Assembly: GCA_035565775.1 (NCBI GenBank)
Contig: DATMRW010000023.1
Span: 248,001-312,000, forward strand
Length of the DNA stretch: 64,000 nucleotides
Reading direction: 5' to 3'
Source: PRO6 sp035565775
Lineage (GTDB): Bacteria; Pseudomonadota; Alphaproteobacteria; Rhizobiales; Xanthobacteraceae
This document shows, piece after piece, positions 1-9,235 of this stretch. Made by a program: the position numbers and the translations under genes. Each line of letters begins with the position of its first letter. Position 1 is the first letter of the stretch. The notes below the pieces were generated by a model. That model was not told the DNA's origin and searched no databases. It saw nothing but the letters and a program-made list of their open reading frames with translations.

Positions 1-522
1 GCGCCCGGTGATCAGTGCGTGAACGGGCGCGGTGAAGCCGAGCGCCTCGACATTGGCCGGGATATCGTGGACGCGGCCATCGGTGATGAGGAATGCGCCG
101 GCGATGCGATCGGTGGGGACATCGGCCAGCGTCGCATGCAATGCGGAGAACAATTTTGTGCCGTCGGTTTCGCCGTCGGCCTGGCCGGCCTCGACCACGC
201 GCAGCTCCAGTCCCTTGATGGCCTTGAGGCGGTTGACCAGTTCGGTGCGTGCAGCTTCGGTTTCCCGCGCGCGGTCGCCGAAATTCTGGCTCGGGCTTTT
301 ATCGACGATGACGGCGGCGACCGAGGTCAGCGGCTCGCGGTCCTCGCGGGTGAAGGAGGGGTTTGTCAGCGCAAACAGCAGCAGCGCAAGCGCGAGGATG
401 CGCACCAAGGCGCCGCGCGTGCGGCCGAGCAGCAGGATGGCCGCGATCACGAGCACGGCGGCAAGGCCGGCCCAGATCACCGGCAGCGGAACGAGCGGAG
501 CGAAGGCGATGCCGTATTGCAT
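1..522 (-). CDS. Membrane protein with vWA-like motif, N-terminal part (cut by window edge)
   Basis: The first 174 residues of a protein whose 3' end lies outside the window. The ATG at 522 follows the stop of the DUF4159 gene by 9 bp and has AGGAG just upstream. Two hydrophobic helices occupy about residues 8-33 and 36-57. They are followed by a soluble region that opens with V-I-V-D-K-S-P-S, where Asp74, Ser76 and Ser78 fit the DxSxS metal-site pattern of von Willebrand A folds. It is the last visible gene of the MoxR-DUF58-DUF4159 operon. In related bacteria this position is usually held by a membrane protein of about 690 residues, sometimes annotated as glutamine amidotransferase-like; the C-terminal part needed to test that is missing. 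Function unknown, probably envelope-associated. Confidence 0.8.
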   Translation of the reverse strand, partial: MQYGIAFAPLVPLPVIWAGLAAVLVIAAILLLGRTRGALVRILALALLLFALTNPSFTREDREPLTSVAAVIVDKSPSQNFGDRARETEAARTELVNRLKAIKGLELRVVEAGQADGETDGTKLFSALHATLADVPTDRIAGAFLITDGRVHDIPANVEALGFTAPVHALITGR

Positions 523-531
523 GCGGTGCTC

Positions 532-3342
532 CTATTGCCCGAGCCGCTCGATGAGCGCGGGTGCGTGAACCTGGTCGGCCTTGTAGTTTCCGGTCAGCAC
601 ATACATCACGATATTGGCGCCCGCGCGGTAGGCGAGTTCGCGCTGGCGCGGCTCGGCATTGACGAGCGGCAGCATCGGCTGGCCGTTGGGCTGGGTCGCC
701 CACGCGCCGGCAAGATCGTTCGAGGTGATGATGATCTGCGAAACGCCGTCGCCGCCGCGCGCGGGGCGCGTTTCGTGCGTTTCATCGTTCTCCGGCGGCA
801 ACGCCTCGACCCAGGTCTGGCCGGAATTGAAGCGGCCGGGAAAATCGCGCAGCAGATAGAAGGTTTTCGTCAGCACATGCTCGCGCGGCACCGGCTCGAG
901 TTGCGGAATGTCGAGCGAGGACAGGATGCTGCGCAATTGCTGCATGCCCGGCGTCTGCGCCTCGCCGTTTGCATTCGGCACGGCTTCGATCGCGTCGCGG
1001 GTGTCGAACAGCACGGTGCCGCCCTGTTTCATATAGGCGTCGATCTTGTTGAGGGCCTCGGCGGATGGCTTGGGCTGGCCCGGCACCACCGGCCAGTAGA
1101 TCAGCGGAAAGAAGGCGAGTTCGTCGCGCGCCGGATCAACGCCCATCGGTTCGCCCGCTTCGAGCGCGGTGCGCTGGGCGAGAAACAGGGTGAGGCCGGA
1201 GAGCCCGGCCTTGGCGATGTCGTCCACTTCCGCATCGCCGGTGACGACATAGGCGAGCCGCGTCTTCGACACCGCGCGCATTGCAAACTCGTCGTCGGAG
1301 GCGCGGCTCGCGGACGGCATCAATGCGCCGCCGATGAGGATCGCGAGCAGGATCGCGGCGCGGGCGCTGCGGCGGCGCAGGGCTGCGGCGATGCCGCCGC
1401 CGAGCAGGGCGACGATGATCGCATCGAGGAGGAACAGCCCGAGCGCGGTGGTCAGCATCATTCCCCGCAGGTCGCGCGTTTCCTCATGGGTGTAGGCCGA
1501 AAAGCGCGCCTTGAGAGGGCTGAAGTCGAGCGCCGCGATGCGATCGCCGCTCGACAGTGTGTTGATCGCGAGCGGGCCATCGGCAGGGCCGTAGAATCCC
1601 GGCGGATGCTCCGCCGAGGCGCGGCCGGTGAAATCGGCGCGCAGCGGCTTTGCGGTCGAGGGCGGCGGTCCGAAGGCGCCGAAGCCGTCGAGCGTGCGCA
1701 GCGGCGCAAAGGTTTCGACCTTGGCGTCGGCAGCGCTGGCGGTGCTGCCTTCCTTGGCGGTGAAGCCGGAGAGGTCGACGATCTGGCGAAGCATTTCAAC
1801 GAAGACGCCTGACATCGGCAGGTCCGACCAGCGCATATCCGCGCTGACATGAAACAGCGAGATCAGCCCCTTGCCGCGGCGCTCGCCGGTGACGAGCGGC
1901 GTGCCGTCGACCAGCGATGCCCAGCTCCGGCGTTCGAGGTCGCCGCTCGGCTCGGCCAGAACCTGACGGGTGACGGTAACGTCATGCGGCACGGTGAGGC
2001 CGGCGAACGGCCCGGCCGGATTGAAGGCGGCGAGGTGCTGCGGCTTCTCCCAGGTCAGGCTGCCGCCGAAGCTCCGTCCGCCGAGGCGCAGCTTCACCGG
2101 CACGAGATCGTCATCGCCCTGCGCGAGGCGAGGACCGGCGAAGCGCACCAGCACGCCGCCGGCTTCTACCCAGGCATTGAGGCGGGTGCGTAGGTCCGGC
2201 GTCAGCGCGCCGACATCGGCGAGAATGATCATCGGCAGCTTGTCGTCGAGAAACTGGGCGATGGCCTGCGCGGGCGGGGCGCGTTCGGCGATGCGCACAT
2301 CGGCGAACGGGGAGAGCGCGCGATTGAGGTAGAAGGTCGAGGCGAGCAGCGGCTGCGCGGTATCCGCGCTCGCGCCGCTGACGATGCCGACCGCGCGGCG
2401 GCGCCAGCGCTTGTCGAGAAGCTGCACCGCGCCGGCCGAGCGCTCGCCGAGAATTTCGAGGCGGGCGATGTCGTTGCGCAGTTCGACCGGCAGATCGAAA
2501 TCGGCCGTGGCCTCGCTGTCCTGCGCGGCAAACCGGAACGGGGCATCGCCGATCGGCGCGCCCTTCTGGTCGAGCGCGCGCACCCGGCCCTGCGCCGCAT
2601 CGCCCGCAGGCGCGCGCAGCACCTTGACCGAAAGCTTGGCGGCCGCGTTCTCCGCTGCGACCAGCGCGAGGGTTGGCGGAGTGCCGCTGTTGTAGATCGT
2701 CAGCGCGCGATCGCCGATGATGCGTGCAAGGTCGGTCAGGAATTCCTGGCCGCCGCCGGTGTCGACGCCGTCCGCGAGCCAGACAATGTCGGCCGCGCCG
2801 GTGTGCTGGAGGAAACGCTCGAGATTCTGCAGGCTGTCGGCGCGCTCGATCGTATAGGGCTTTGGCGTGATCTGGCGCAGCGCGACCCGTGCCGTTCCCG
2901 CCTGCATCAGGGTGATGTCGCGCGCAGGCTCAGACCACGGCACGATGGCGATCGGGCGGTTGTCGCTTTCCGCCTGCGTGATCAGGCTGTCGGCGGCGTT
3001 GAGGCGGGTGTCCCAGCTCGTCGCCGCAGTCCAGCCGTCGTCGAGCAGCAGCACCAGCGGCCCGCTCTGGCGCGCGGCGCCCTGATTGGGGCTCCACATC
3101 GGCCCGGCGGCGGCGAAGATGATGAGGGCAGCGGCGAGGAGGCGAAGCGCAGTGAGCCACCATGGCGTGCGCGACGGAGTTTCCTCCTTCGGCATGATGT
3201 CGAAGAGGAGCCGCGTCGGCGGAAATTGGATCTGGCGCGGCCGCGGCGGAGTCAGCCGCAGCAGCCACCACAGCACCGGCAGGCTGATGAGCCCGAGCAG
3301 CAGCCACGGCGTGGTGAAGGTCAGAGGCAGCACGCCGATCAT
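532..3342 (-). CDS. DUF4159 domain membrane protein with BatA-like N-terminus
   Basis: 936 residues. The N-terminus (about 1-85) has two hydrophobic helices separated by a Pro/Arg-rich segment, the layout of the aerotolerance-regulator (BatA) N-terminal family. A large, probably periplasmic region follows, then two more hydrophobic stretches at about 626-672, and from about residue 680 a C-terminal DUF4159 domain. The ATG overlaps the DUF58 stop by 4 bp (ATGA), so translation is likely coupled. Family knowledge: MoxR, DUF58 and BatA/DUF4159 proteins are co-conserved and are thought to act in envelope protein assembly or metal-enzyme maturation, but no reaction is established. Length and frame are intact. 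Confidence 0.9.
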   Translation of the reverse strand: MIGVLPLTFTTPWLLLGLISLPVLWWLLRLTPPRPRQIQFPPTRLLFDIMPKEETPSRTPWWLTALRLLAAALIIFAAAGPMWSPNQGAARQSGPLVLLLDDGWTAATSWDTRLNAADSLITQAESDNRPIAIVPWSEPARDITLMQAGTARVALRQITPKPYTIERADSLQNLERFLQHTGAADIVWLADGVDTGGGQEFLTDLARIIGDRALTIYNSGTPPTLALVAAENAAAKLSVKVLRAPAGDAAQGRVRALDQKGAPIGDAPFRFAAQDSEATADFDLPVELRNDIARLEILGERSAGAVQLLDKRWRRRAVGIVSGASADTAQPLLASTFYLNRALSPFADVRIAERAPPAQAIAQFLDDKLPMIILADVGALTPDLRTRLNAWVEAGGVLVRFAGPRLAQGDDDLVPVKLRLGGRSFGGSLTWEKPQHLAAFNPAGPFAGLTVPHDVTVTRQVLAEPSGDLERRSWASLVDGTPLVTGERRGKGLISLFHVSADMRWSDLPMSGVFVEMLRQIVDLSGFTAKEGSTASAADAKVETFAPLRTLDGFGAFGPPPSTAKPLRADFTGRASAEHPPGFYGPADGPLAINTLSSGDRIAALDFSPLKARFSAYTHEETRDLRGMMLTTALGLFLLDAIIVALLGGGIAAALRRRSARAAILLAILIGGALMPSASRASDDEFAMRAVSKTRLAYVVTGDAEVDDIAKAGLSGLTLFLAQRTALEAGEPMGVDPARDELAFFPLIYWPVVPGQPKPSAEALNKIDAYMKQGGTVLFDTRDAIEAVPNANGEAQTPGMQQLRSILSSLDIPQLEPVPREHVLTKTFYLLRDFPGRFNSGQTWVEALPPENDETHETRPARGGDGVSQIIITSNDLAGAWATQPNGQPMLPLVNAEPRQRELAYRAGANIVMYVLTGNYKADQVHAPALIERLGQ

Positions 3343-4271
3343 CCGGTCGGTCTCATGGTTGAGGCTGGGCCGCCCCGACCGGCCATCATTCCGCTATGCA
3401 GATACAGCAGCAGTTCGGCGGCGGAGCGGCTCGTGTCGTGGATCGAGAACAGCCAGCCCCGCCGGTCGGTCTCGGTGCGGATCTGGTCGCGGTGGAGCGC
3501 GAGGCGCGTCGTGTAGTCGGCGGCCCAGGTCTCCGCGCGTCCAGCGGTGACGGTGCCCGCGCCCTCCGGCTCGATGAACTCGATGCGGCCGGAATAGGGA
3601 AAGGTCTCTTCCGCCGGATCGACCACTTGTAGCAGCGTGCCGCGCGTGCCTCTGGTCGAGAGCCCGTCCAGCATGGTGCGGATCTCGCCGATCGGCGACC
3701 ACAGGTCGGACAACACCACGACTTCCGAGAGCGGTGCGGGCGCGAATGTCGGCGGCACGCTTTGCCGCGGGCTGAGATCGTGCAGCATCGCCTGCGCCAT
3801 GCGGTCGATGATGTTGCCGTTCGACGAGGGCGCGAGCAGGCCTGGAATTCCGACCCGCTCGCCGCCGTCGACGAGCAGTTCGGCAAGCGCAAAGGTGACG
3901 ATCAGCGCCCGCTCCAGCTTGCTGTCGCGCACGCTCTTCGAGGCGAAGGCCATCGAGGCGGAGCGGTCCGGCCACAGCCAGATCGTATGTGCCGCTTCCC
4001 ACTCGCGCTCGCGGACATAGAGATGATCGTCACGCGCCGACCGCCGCCAATCGACGTTCTGCGCCGGCTCGCCCGAAATGAATCGGCGGTATTGCCAAAA
4101 ATTCTCGCCGGTGCCAGCGCGGCGGCGGCCATGCAGGCCGTGAATGACGTTGGCGGCGACGCGGCGCGCCTCAAGGATGAGCCGGGGCAGGGATGCGGCG
4201 AGCGTGCGGCTTTCGCCGTCCGCGCGCCGGATCGCCACGACATCATGACTCATGCCACCGGGAGCCGACAT
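3339..4271 (-). CDS. DUF58 domain-containing protein
   Basis: 310 residues, soluble. The DUF58 core is clear: a Tyr-Arg-Arg-Phe segment, then D-W-R-R-S-A-R at residues 74-80 and a MIDAS-like Asp102-x-Ser104-x-Ser106. Such proteins resemble vWA domains and partner with MoxR AAA ATPases. The gene lies 4 bp after the MoxR stop and overlaps the next gene by 4 bp. The start is uncertain: an in-frame ATG at 4253 (residue 7) is also possible, and neither has a strong ribosome site. Molecular role unknown beyond the expected MoxR partnership. Confidence 0.9.
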   Translation of the reverse strand: MSAPGGMSHDVVAIRRADGESRTLAASLPRLILEARRVAANVIHGLHGRRRAGTGENFWQYRRFISGEPAQNVDWRRSARDDHLYVREREWEAAHTIWLWPDRSASMAFASKSVRDSKLERALIVTFALAELLVDGGERVGIPGLLAPSSNGNIIDRMAQAMLHDLSPRQSVPPTFAPAPLSEVVVLSDLWSPIGEIRTMLDGLSTRGTRGTLLQVVDPAEETFPYSGRIEFIEPEGAGTVTAGRAETWAADYTTRLALHRDQIRTETDRRGWLFSIHDTSRSAAELLLYLHSGMMAGRGGPASTMRPTG

Positions 4272-4275
4272 GGAA

Positions 4276-5280
4276 TCAGCCGATCCGCGATTTGAGTTGT
4301 TCGATCACCGCCGACACGGTGTGGCCTTCGGCGCGCGCCGAATAGGTCAGCGCCATGCGGTGCTTGAGAATCGGCTCGGCGAGGTCGAGCACGTCGTCGA
4401 TCGAAGGGGCGAGGCGGCCATCGAGCAGCGCACGGGCGCGAACCGCCAGCATCAGCGACTGGCTGGCGCGCGGGCCCGGGCCCCAGGCGATCAGTTTGCC
4501 GGTGTCGCCGCTGTCCGGCCCCGGCCGCGCCGAGCGCACGAGCGACAGGATCGCCTCGACCACCGAATCGCCGACGGGCAGGCGGCGCACGAGGCGCTGG
4601 GCGTTGACCAGCGTTTCCACCGTCAGGGCGGCCTTGGCGACGGTTTCTTCTGCGCCGGTGGTTTCAAACAGGATACGGCGTTCGGCGTCGCGATCGGGGT
4701 AGTCGACGTTGATTTCCATCAGAAAGCGGTCAAGCTGGGCTTCCGGCAGCGGGTAGGTGCCTTCCTGCTCCAGCGGGTTTTGCGTCGCCAGCACATGGAA
4801 TGGGCGCGGCAGGTCGTGACGCGCGCCGGCAACCGTGATGTGCTGCTCCTGCATCGCCTGCAGCAGTGCGGACTGGGTGCGCGGGCTGGCGCGGTTGATT
4901 TCGTCGGCCATCAGCAACTGCGCGAAGACCGGGCCGGCAATGAAGCGGAACGAGCGCTTGCCGGTGCTGCTCTCGTCGAGGACTTCGGCGCCGAGAATGT
5001 CCGACGGCATCAGATCCGGGGTGAACTGGATGCGCTTCGCGTCGAGCCCGAGCGTCGTTCCGAGCGTCTCCACCAGCTTGGTCTTGGCGAGGCCAGGGAC
5101 GCCGATCAAGAGCGCGTGGCCGCCAGACAGAATCGTGACCAGTGTGTTGTCGATGACCCGTTCCTGCCCGAAAATCACCGCAGAGATGGCGGCCTTGGCG
5201 GCCTGAAGGTCCTGCGCAAGTTGCTCGGCCGATCGGACGATCACGTCTTCGAGGTTTTCGACAGTTTCCGCACCCGCCAT
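4276..5280 (-). CDS. MoxR family AAA+ ATPase
   Basis: 334 residues from the chosen ATG at 5280. That start has GGAG six bases upstream; an ATG directly before it at 5283 is the alternative, and the frame stays open further upstream without a ribosome site. Walker A is G-V-P-G-L-A-K-T-K at 60-68 and Walker B L-L-M-A-D-E-I-N-R at 122-130. The MoxR-type Q-x-x-M-Q-E segment follows, with a lid domain at the C-terminus. MoxR proteins are chaperone-like ATPases that act with vWA-domain partners, here the DUF58 and BatA-like products downstream. First gene of a minus-strand operon, divergent from the DUF1285 gene across about 220 bp, which should hold both promoters. Confidence 0.93.
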   Translation of the reverse strand: MAGAETVENLEDVIVRSAEQLAQDLQAAKAAISAVIFGQERVIDNTLVTILSGGHALLIGVPGLAKTKLVETLGTTLGLDAKRIQFTPDLMPSDILGAEVLDESSTGKRSFRFIAGPVFAQLLMADEINRASPRTQSALLQAMQEQHITVAGARHDLPRPFHVLATQNPLEQEGTYPLPEAQLDRFLMEINVDYPDRDAERRILFETTGAEETVAKAALTVETLVNAQRLVRRLPVGDSVVEAILSLVRSARPGPDSGDTGKLIAWGPGPRASQSLMLAVRARALLDGRLAPSIDDVLDLAEPILKHRMALTYSARAEGHTVSAVIEQLKSRIG

Positions 5281-5502
5281 CATCTGCTCCTTGCACTGCG
5301 CCGCCAAAAACGCCGCCTTCTTTGCGGCCGCCGGAACGCCCATATAATGCTAGCGTGCGTGGTGCGGCCTATGAAACCAGCTATTCCACAATACCGAGCA
5401 GGAGGGATAGAGCCTCATCACGATATGGAGACTCGTTTTCCGGCGATCCAGCAAGCGCGGATTGCGGGTTTTGACGTCGTTTGATGAGGTTCGGTGCAAA
5501 CA

Positions 5503-6126
5503 ATGGCGAAGCAAGGGCAGATCGTGTCGCAGGGACTGGAGGGCTTGACCGTCGCGGCCACGCAAGCGGCCACGAGCCGCGGCGACGGTTCCGGCGCTGA
5601 CGACAAGGCGCTGCCCCCGGTTCACCTGTGGAATCCGCCATTCTGCGGCGATCTCGATATCCGCATCGCGAGCGATGGGACGTGGTTTTATCTCGGCTCG
5701 CCGATCGGCCGTCAGCCGCTGGTGCGGTTGTTTTCGACGATCCTCAAACGCGAGGGCGACGCTTATTTCCTCGTTACCCCGGCCGAGAAGGTCGGCATCA
5801 GGGTGGATGACGCGCCGTTCCTTGCCGTGGAAATGCGAATCGAGCGTGAAAAGGGGCGGCCGGAGCTGCACTTTCGCACCAATGTCGGCGACTGGGTGAA
5901 ATGCGATGCTGGCCACGGGCTGCGTTTCGACGTCGCCGAGGACGGCGGCCTCGTGCCTTATCTGCATGTCCGGGCAGGCTTGTGGGCCAAGGTGACGCGG
6001 GCCCTCTACTACGATCTGGTTGACAGGGGCGAGGAGCGGATGGTCGATGGACAGATGAAATTCGGCGTGGCGTCAGGGGCCGATTTCTTCCCCATGTCCG
6101 ACGCCGAAGAGGTGAGGAATGCCTAA
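5503..6126 (+). CDS. DUF1285 domain-containing protein
   Basis: 207 residues from the ATG at 5503; a GTG at 5494 in the same frame is possible because GAGGT (5486-5490) sits closer to it. After an Ala/Ser-rich leader the conserved DUF1285 body begins with a P-P-V-H-L-W-N-P segment, followed by a D-I-R-I-x-x-D-G-T-W-F-Y motif. No signal peptide or membrane helix. The family is a cytosolic beta-barrel-like fold without assigned chemistry. It is the first gene of a tight plus-strand operon with NUDIX, DUF6111 and cca, which suggests housekeeping nucleotide or RNA metabolism, but that is inference from position. Confidence 0.88.
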   Translation: MAKQGQIVSQGLEGLTVAATQAATSRGDGSGADDKALPPVHLWNPPFCGDLDIRIASDGTWFYLGSPIGRQPLVRLFSTILKREGDAYFLVTPAEKVGIRVDDAPFLAVEMRIEREKGRPELHFRTNVGDWVKCDAGHGLRFDVAEDGGLVPYLHVRAGLWAKVTRALYYDLVDRGEERMVDGQMKFGVASGADFFPMSDAEEVRNA

Positions 6127-6804
6127 GTGACGAGAGCCGCCAAACCTCATGCGGACAACGGGGTGCATTTCAGCTCCGCCGAGTTTTTCGACCGCGCCCG
6201 CGACCGTTTGAAATTCGACGTGCCCCCGGCGCTGACGGATGCCGCGATCATCCCGATGAGCGGCGACCATGGCACCGACCGGATGCTTCAGATTGTCGCC
6301 CGCGAGCAGCCGATCCGCCCGGCCGCGGTACTCATTCCGGTGGTCGAGCGCGAGGAGCCGACCGTGCTTTTGACGCTGAGGGCCTTGCACCTCAACGATC
6401 ATGCCGGACAGATCGCGTTTCCCGGCGGCAAGATCGACCCGACCGACGCCACCCCGCTGGCTGCGGCGCTGCGCGAGGCTGAGGAAGAAATCGGGCTCGA
6501 CCGCTCGTTCGTGGAGCCGGTCGGCTATCTCGACCTGTACGGCACGGCGTTCGGCTACCGTATCCTGCCGACCGTGGCGCGGGTGCGGCCGGGCTTTCGT
6601 CTCCACGTCAATCCGTCGGAAGTGGACGACGCATTCGAGGTGCCGCTATCCTTCCTGATGAATCCGAGCAATCATCAGCTTCACAGCAAGGAATTCCGGG
6701 GAGCCATGCGGTCATACTATGCGATGCCTTTCGCAGAGCGATATATCTGGGGCGCAACGGCGGGCATTTTGCGCCGCCTATATGAGCGAATTTGCCTGAA
6801 ATGA
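6127..6804 (+). CDS. NUDIX hydrolase, CoA pyrophosphatase type
   Basis: 225 residues, GTG start immediately after the DUF1285 stop. The NUDIX box spans about residues 100-124 (G-G-K-I-D...R-E-A-E-E-E-I-G-L), and the A-G-Q-I-A-F-P-G-G lead-in is typical of NudL/CoAse enzymes. Family role: hydrolysis of coenzyme A or acyl-CoA to 4'-phosphopantetheine and 3',5'-ADP, needing Mg2+ or Mn2+ held by the glutamates of the box. Substrate is inferred from the subfamily look only. The stop overlaps the next ATG (ATGA), so translation is coupled. Confidence 0.9.
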   Translation: MTRAAKPHADNGVHFSSAEFFDRARDRLKFDVPPALTDAAIIPMSGDHGTDRMLQIVAREQPIRPAAVLIPVVEREEPTVLLTLRALHLNDHAGQIAFPGGKIDPTDATPLAAALREAEEEIGLDRSFVEPVGYLDLYGTAFGYRILPTVARVRPGFRLHVNPSEVDDAFEVPLSFLMNPSNHQLHSKEFRGAMRSYYAMPFAERYIWGATAGILRRLYERICLK

Positions 6805-7064
6805 TCCGGCCAGTCCTGACCGAAGTCGCGATTTTCCTGACTCCGTTTGCCCTCTATGCTGTCTATCTGTTTGCCAGGCGCGCCAAGGTTTTCGAGAAAG
6901 ACTCATGGCCGGCGAAGGTGCTGGCCAAACTGACGCTTGTTGCGCTGCTCCTCACCATCGCGAGCCTGGTCCTGCTCGCCCATTTTTCCGGCGCTCCGCC
7001 GACCGCGACCTATGCGCCGGCGCATATCGAGAACGGCAAGCTGGTGCGGGGAGTGAACAAGTGA
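6801..7064 (+). CDS. DUF6111 family small membrane protein
   Basis: 87 residues. The ATG at 6801 overlaps the NUDIX stop by 4 bp, and the stop overlaps the cca GTG by 4 bp. Two hydrophobic helices, about residues 6-25 and 42-64, flank a basic cytosolic loop (A-R-R-A-K...K-D-S-W), followed by a short tail. It looks like a two-helix inner-membrane protein of unknown role that is co-conserved with the cca gene in rhizobiales. Confidence 0.82.
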   Translation: MIRPVLTEVAIFLTPFALYAVYLFARRAKVFEKDSWPAKVLAKLTLVALLLTIASLVLLAHFSGAPPTATYAPAHIENGKLVRGVNK

Positions 7065-8317
7065 GCGGGCTGCCGTCATTGCGGGGCGCGCCATGGCTGG
7101 TCTCGGGAGCGGCCGCACAGGCGCTCGAGCTGCTTGACCGCGACGGCGAGGAAGCGCGGGCGGTCGGCGGCGCGGTGCGCAATGCATTGATGGGCCTGCC
7201 GGTCGGCGAGGTCGACGTCGCGACGACGGCGCTGCCCGAAAAGGTCGTCGAGCGTGCCCGCGCGGCCGGCATCAAGGCGGTCGCGACCGGCATCGAGCAC
7301 GGCACGGTGACGCTGGTGATCCACGGCGAGCCGGTGGAAGTCACGACCCTGCGCGAGGATGTCGAGACCTATGGCCGCAAGGCCAGGGTAGCCTTTGGCC
7401 GCGACTGGACGCACGACGCTTTGCGCCGCGATTTCACCATCAACGGATTGTCGGTGACGCGCGACGGAACGGTTCACGATGTCGTTGGCGGGCTCGCCGA
7501 CGTCGCCGCGCGGCGGGTGCATTTCATCGGCGATCCGGCCCAGCGCATCGCCGAGGATTATTTGCGGGTCCTGCGCTTCTTTCGCATTCATGCTGCCTAT
7601 GGCCGCGGCGAGCCGGATCGCGCCGGACTGTTGGCGTGCATCGCCGGACGCGATGGACTTGGCGGCCTGTCGGCCGAGCGCATTCGCATGGAGATGCTCA
7701 AACTCCTGGTCGCCGATGGCGCGGCCGATGCCTTGCAGGCAATGGCCGACGGCGGGCTGCTGCTGCGATTGCTCGGTGGCGTGACCTATCACGGTTCATT
7801 CCGCGCCATGGTGGAGATCGAGCGCCTGCTCGGCCTCGAAGCCGATGCGATCCGCAGGCTCGCGGCGCTGGCGGTCGCGGTCCCCGAGGATGCCCGGCGG
7901 CTGGCACTGCGCCTGCGCCTGTCCAATGCCGAGGCGAAACGGCTCGACGGGATCGGCCATCGCTGGTGGCGCCTTGCGAACATGGATGAAGACACCGCGC
8001 GCCGCAGGCTCTACCGCCTTGGCCCGGAGCGCTATCGCGACCGGCTGCTGCTCGCCTGGTCGCGTGCCGGGCGCGGCACGGATGCGGCGCTGTGGCAAAG
8101 CCGCGTGACACTGCCGCAGCGCTGGACCGCACCGGAATTTCCGATCAAGGCGGCCGATTTCATGGCGCGCGGCGTGCCGCAGGGGCCGCTGCTGGGGCAG
8201 GTGATGGCGATTGCGGAAGATGCCTGGCTCGCCGCCAACTTTCCGCTGGAGGCGGCGGCACTCGACACCATTGCCGAGGATAGCCTCGCCAAGCTGCGGC
8301 GCGGCGACAAATCGTAG
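7061..8317 (+). CDS. cca: CCA tRNA nucleotidyltransferase
   Basis: 418 residues from a GTG at 7061 that overlaps the preceding TGA; the frame is open further upstream but those residues are antisense-like and not conserved. Class II nucleotidyltransferase head: G36-G-A-V-R, metal-binding acidic pair Glu50-Val-Asp52 in G-E-V-D-V-A-T, then R-R-D-F-T-I-N-G-L. A helical tRNA-binding body completes the usual length of about 415-420. It adds or repairs the 3'-terminal CCA of tRNAs using CTP and ATP. The one tRNA in this window has CCA encoded, so here the role would be mainly repair. Confidence 0.95.
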   Translation: MSGLPSLRGAPWLVSGAAAQALELLDRDGEEARAVGGAVRNALMGLPVGEVDVATTALPEKVVERARAAGIKAVATGIEHGTVTLVIHGEPVEVTTLREDVETYGRKARVAFGRDWTHDALRRDFTINGLSVTRDGTVHDVVGGLADVAARRVHFIGDPAQRIAEDYLRVLRFFRIHAAYGRGEPDRAGLLACIAGRDGLGGLSAERIRMEMLKLLVADGAADALQAMADGGLLLRLLGGVTYHGSFRAMVEIERLLGLEADAIRRLAALAVAVPEDARRLALRLRLSNAEAKRLDGIGHRWWRLANMDEDTARRRLYRLGPERYRDRLLLAWSRAGRGTDAALWQSRVTLPQRWTAPEFPIKAADFMARGVPQGPLLGQVMAIAEDAWLAANFPLEAAALDTIAEDSLAKLRRGDKS

Positions 8318-8348
8318 CCGTGCCGCCGTGAAACGGGCGGCGGCTTAC
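8314..8348. terminator. Imperfect hairpin between convergent cca and hemF
   Basis: An imperfect inverted repeat (GTAGCCG...GCCGCC against GGCGGC...GGCTTAC) spans the whole gap and includes both stop codons, TAG of cca and TAA of hemF. It has no T-tract, so it may only be a 3'-end stabiliser or a weak bidirectional terminator. Confidence 0.4.
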
Positions 8349-9235
8349 GGCCACTTTACCTCGGGCGGCATCGACGACAGGATCGAATTGACGTTGCCGC
8401 CGGTCTTCAGGCCGAAGATCGTGCCGCGGTCGTAGAGCAGGTTGAATTCGACATAGCGGCCGCGCCGGATGAGCTGCTCCTCGCGCTCTTCCGGCGTCCA
8501 GGGCTGGGCATAATTGCGGCGCACGAGTTCAGGATAGATTTTGAGGAATGATGTGCCGACATCCTTGGTGAAGGCGAAGTCGGCATTCCAGTCGCCGCTC
8601 TCCAGCCAGTCGTAAAAGATGCCGCCGATGCCGCGTGCCTCCTGACGGTGGGGCAGGTAAAAATACTCGTCGCACCATTTCTTGAATTTTTCATAGGGGG
8701 CGACGGCGGCGTGGCGGTTGCAGGCCGCCTCGAAGGCGGCGTGGAATGCGACCGTGTCTTCGTCGCTCTGCGTCCGGCGCCGATCCAGAACCGGGGTAAG
8801 GTCGGCGCCGCCACCGAACCATGCCTTGGTGGTGACGACGAAGCGGGTATTCATATGCACCGCCGGGACATGGGGATTGCGCATATGCGCGATCAGCGAG
8901 ATGCCCGAGGCCCAGAAGCGCGGATCTTCCGATGCGCCGGGGATCTGGGCGCGGAATTCCGGCGCGAACTCGCCATGGACGGTGGAGGTGTGGACGCCGA
9001 CCTTCTCGAACAGCCGTCCGTGCATCATCGACATGATGCCGCCGCCGCCCGGGCCGCCGGTGTGGTCGGTGCGCTCCCAGGGTGTGCGGACGAAGCGGCC
9101 CGCCTCACCGGGATAAAGATCGGCCGGGGCATCGGTTTCGAGCTGCTCGAAAGCTGCGCAGATGTCATTCCGCAAATGCTCGAACCAATTCCGGGCGATG
9201 GTCTGGCGGTTCTTGATATCGTCGGGCAGGGTCAT
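8345..9235 (-). CDS. hemF: Oxygen-dependent coproporphyrinogen III oxidase
   Basis: 296 residues, full length for HemF. Highly conserved family blocks are visible: G-G-P-G-G-G-G near residue 62, N-P-H-V-P-A-V-H-M-N-T-R around 120, and W-F-G-G-G-A-D-L-T-P. The enzyme decarboxylates two propionates of coproporphyrinogen III with O2 to give protoporphyrinogen IX, in cytosolic heme biosynthesis (and bacteriochlorophyll in phototrophs). Monocistronic as seen here; the ribosome site is weak. The upstream 9236-9432 region holds its promoter and the ecfG 3' hairpin. Confidence 0.97.
   Translation of the reverse strand: MTLPDDIKNRQTIARNWFEHLRNDICAAFEQLETDAPADLYPGEAGRFVRTPWERTDHTGGPGGGGIMSMMHGRLFEKVGVHTSTVHGEFAPEFRAQIPGASEDPRFWASGISLIAHMRNPHVPAVHMNTRFVVTTKAWFGGGADLTPVLDRRRTQSDEDTVAFHAAFEAACNRHAAVAPYEKFKKWCDEYFYLPHRQEARGIGGIFYDWLESGDWNADFAFTKDVGTSFLKIYPELVRRNYAQPWTPEEREEQLIRRGRYVEFNLLYDRGTIFGLKTGGNVNSILSSMPPEVKWP

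Noticed and set aside
19..1812. A 597-codon plus-strand frame over the DUF4159 gene
   Set aside because: Antisense to an operon with overlapping starts and stops; no recognisable protein features.
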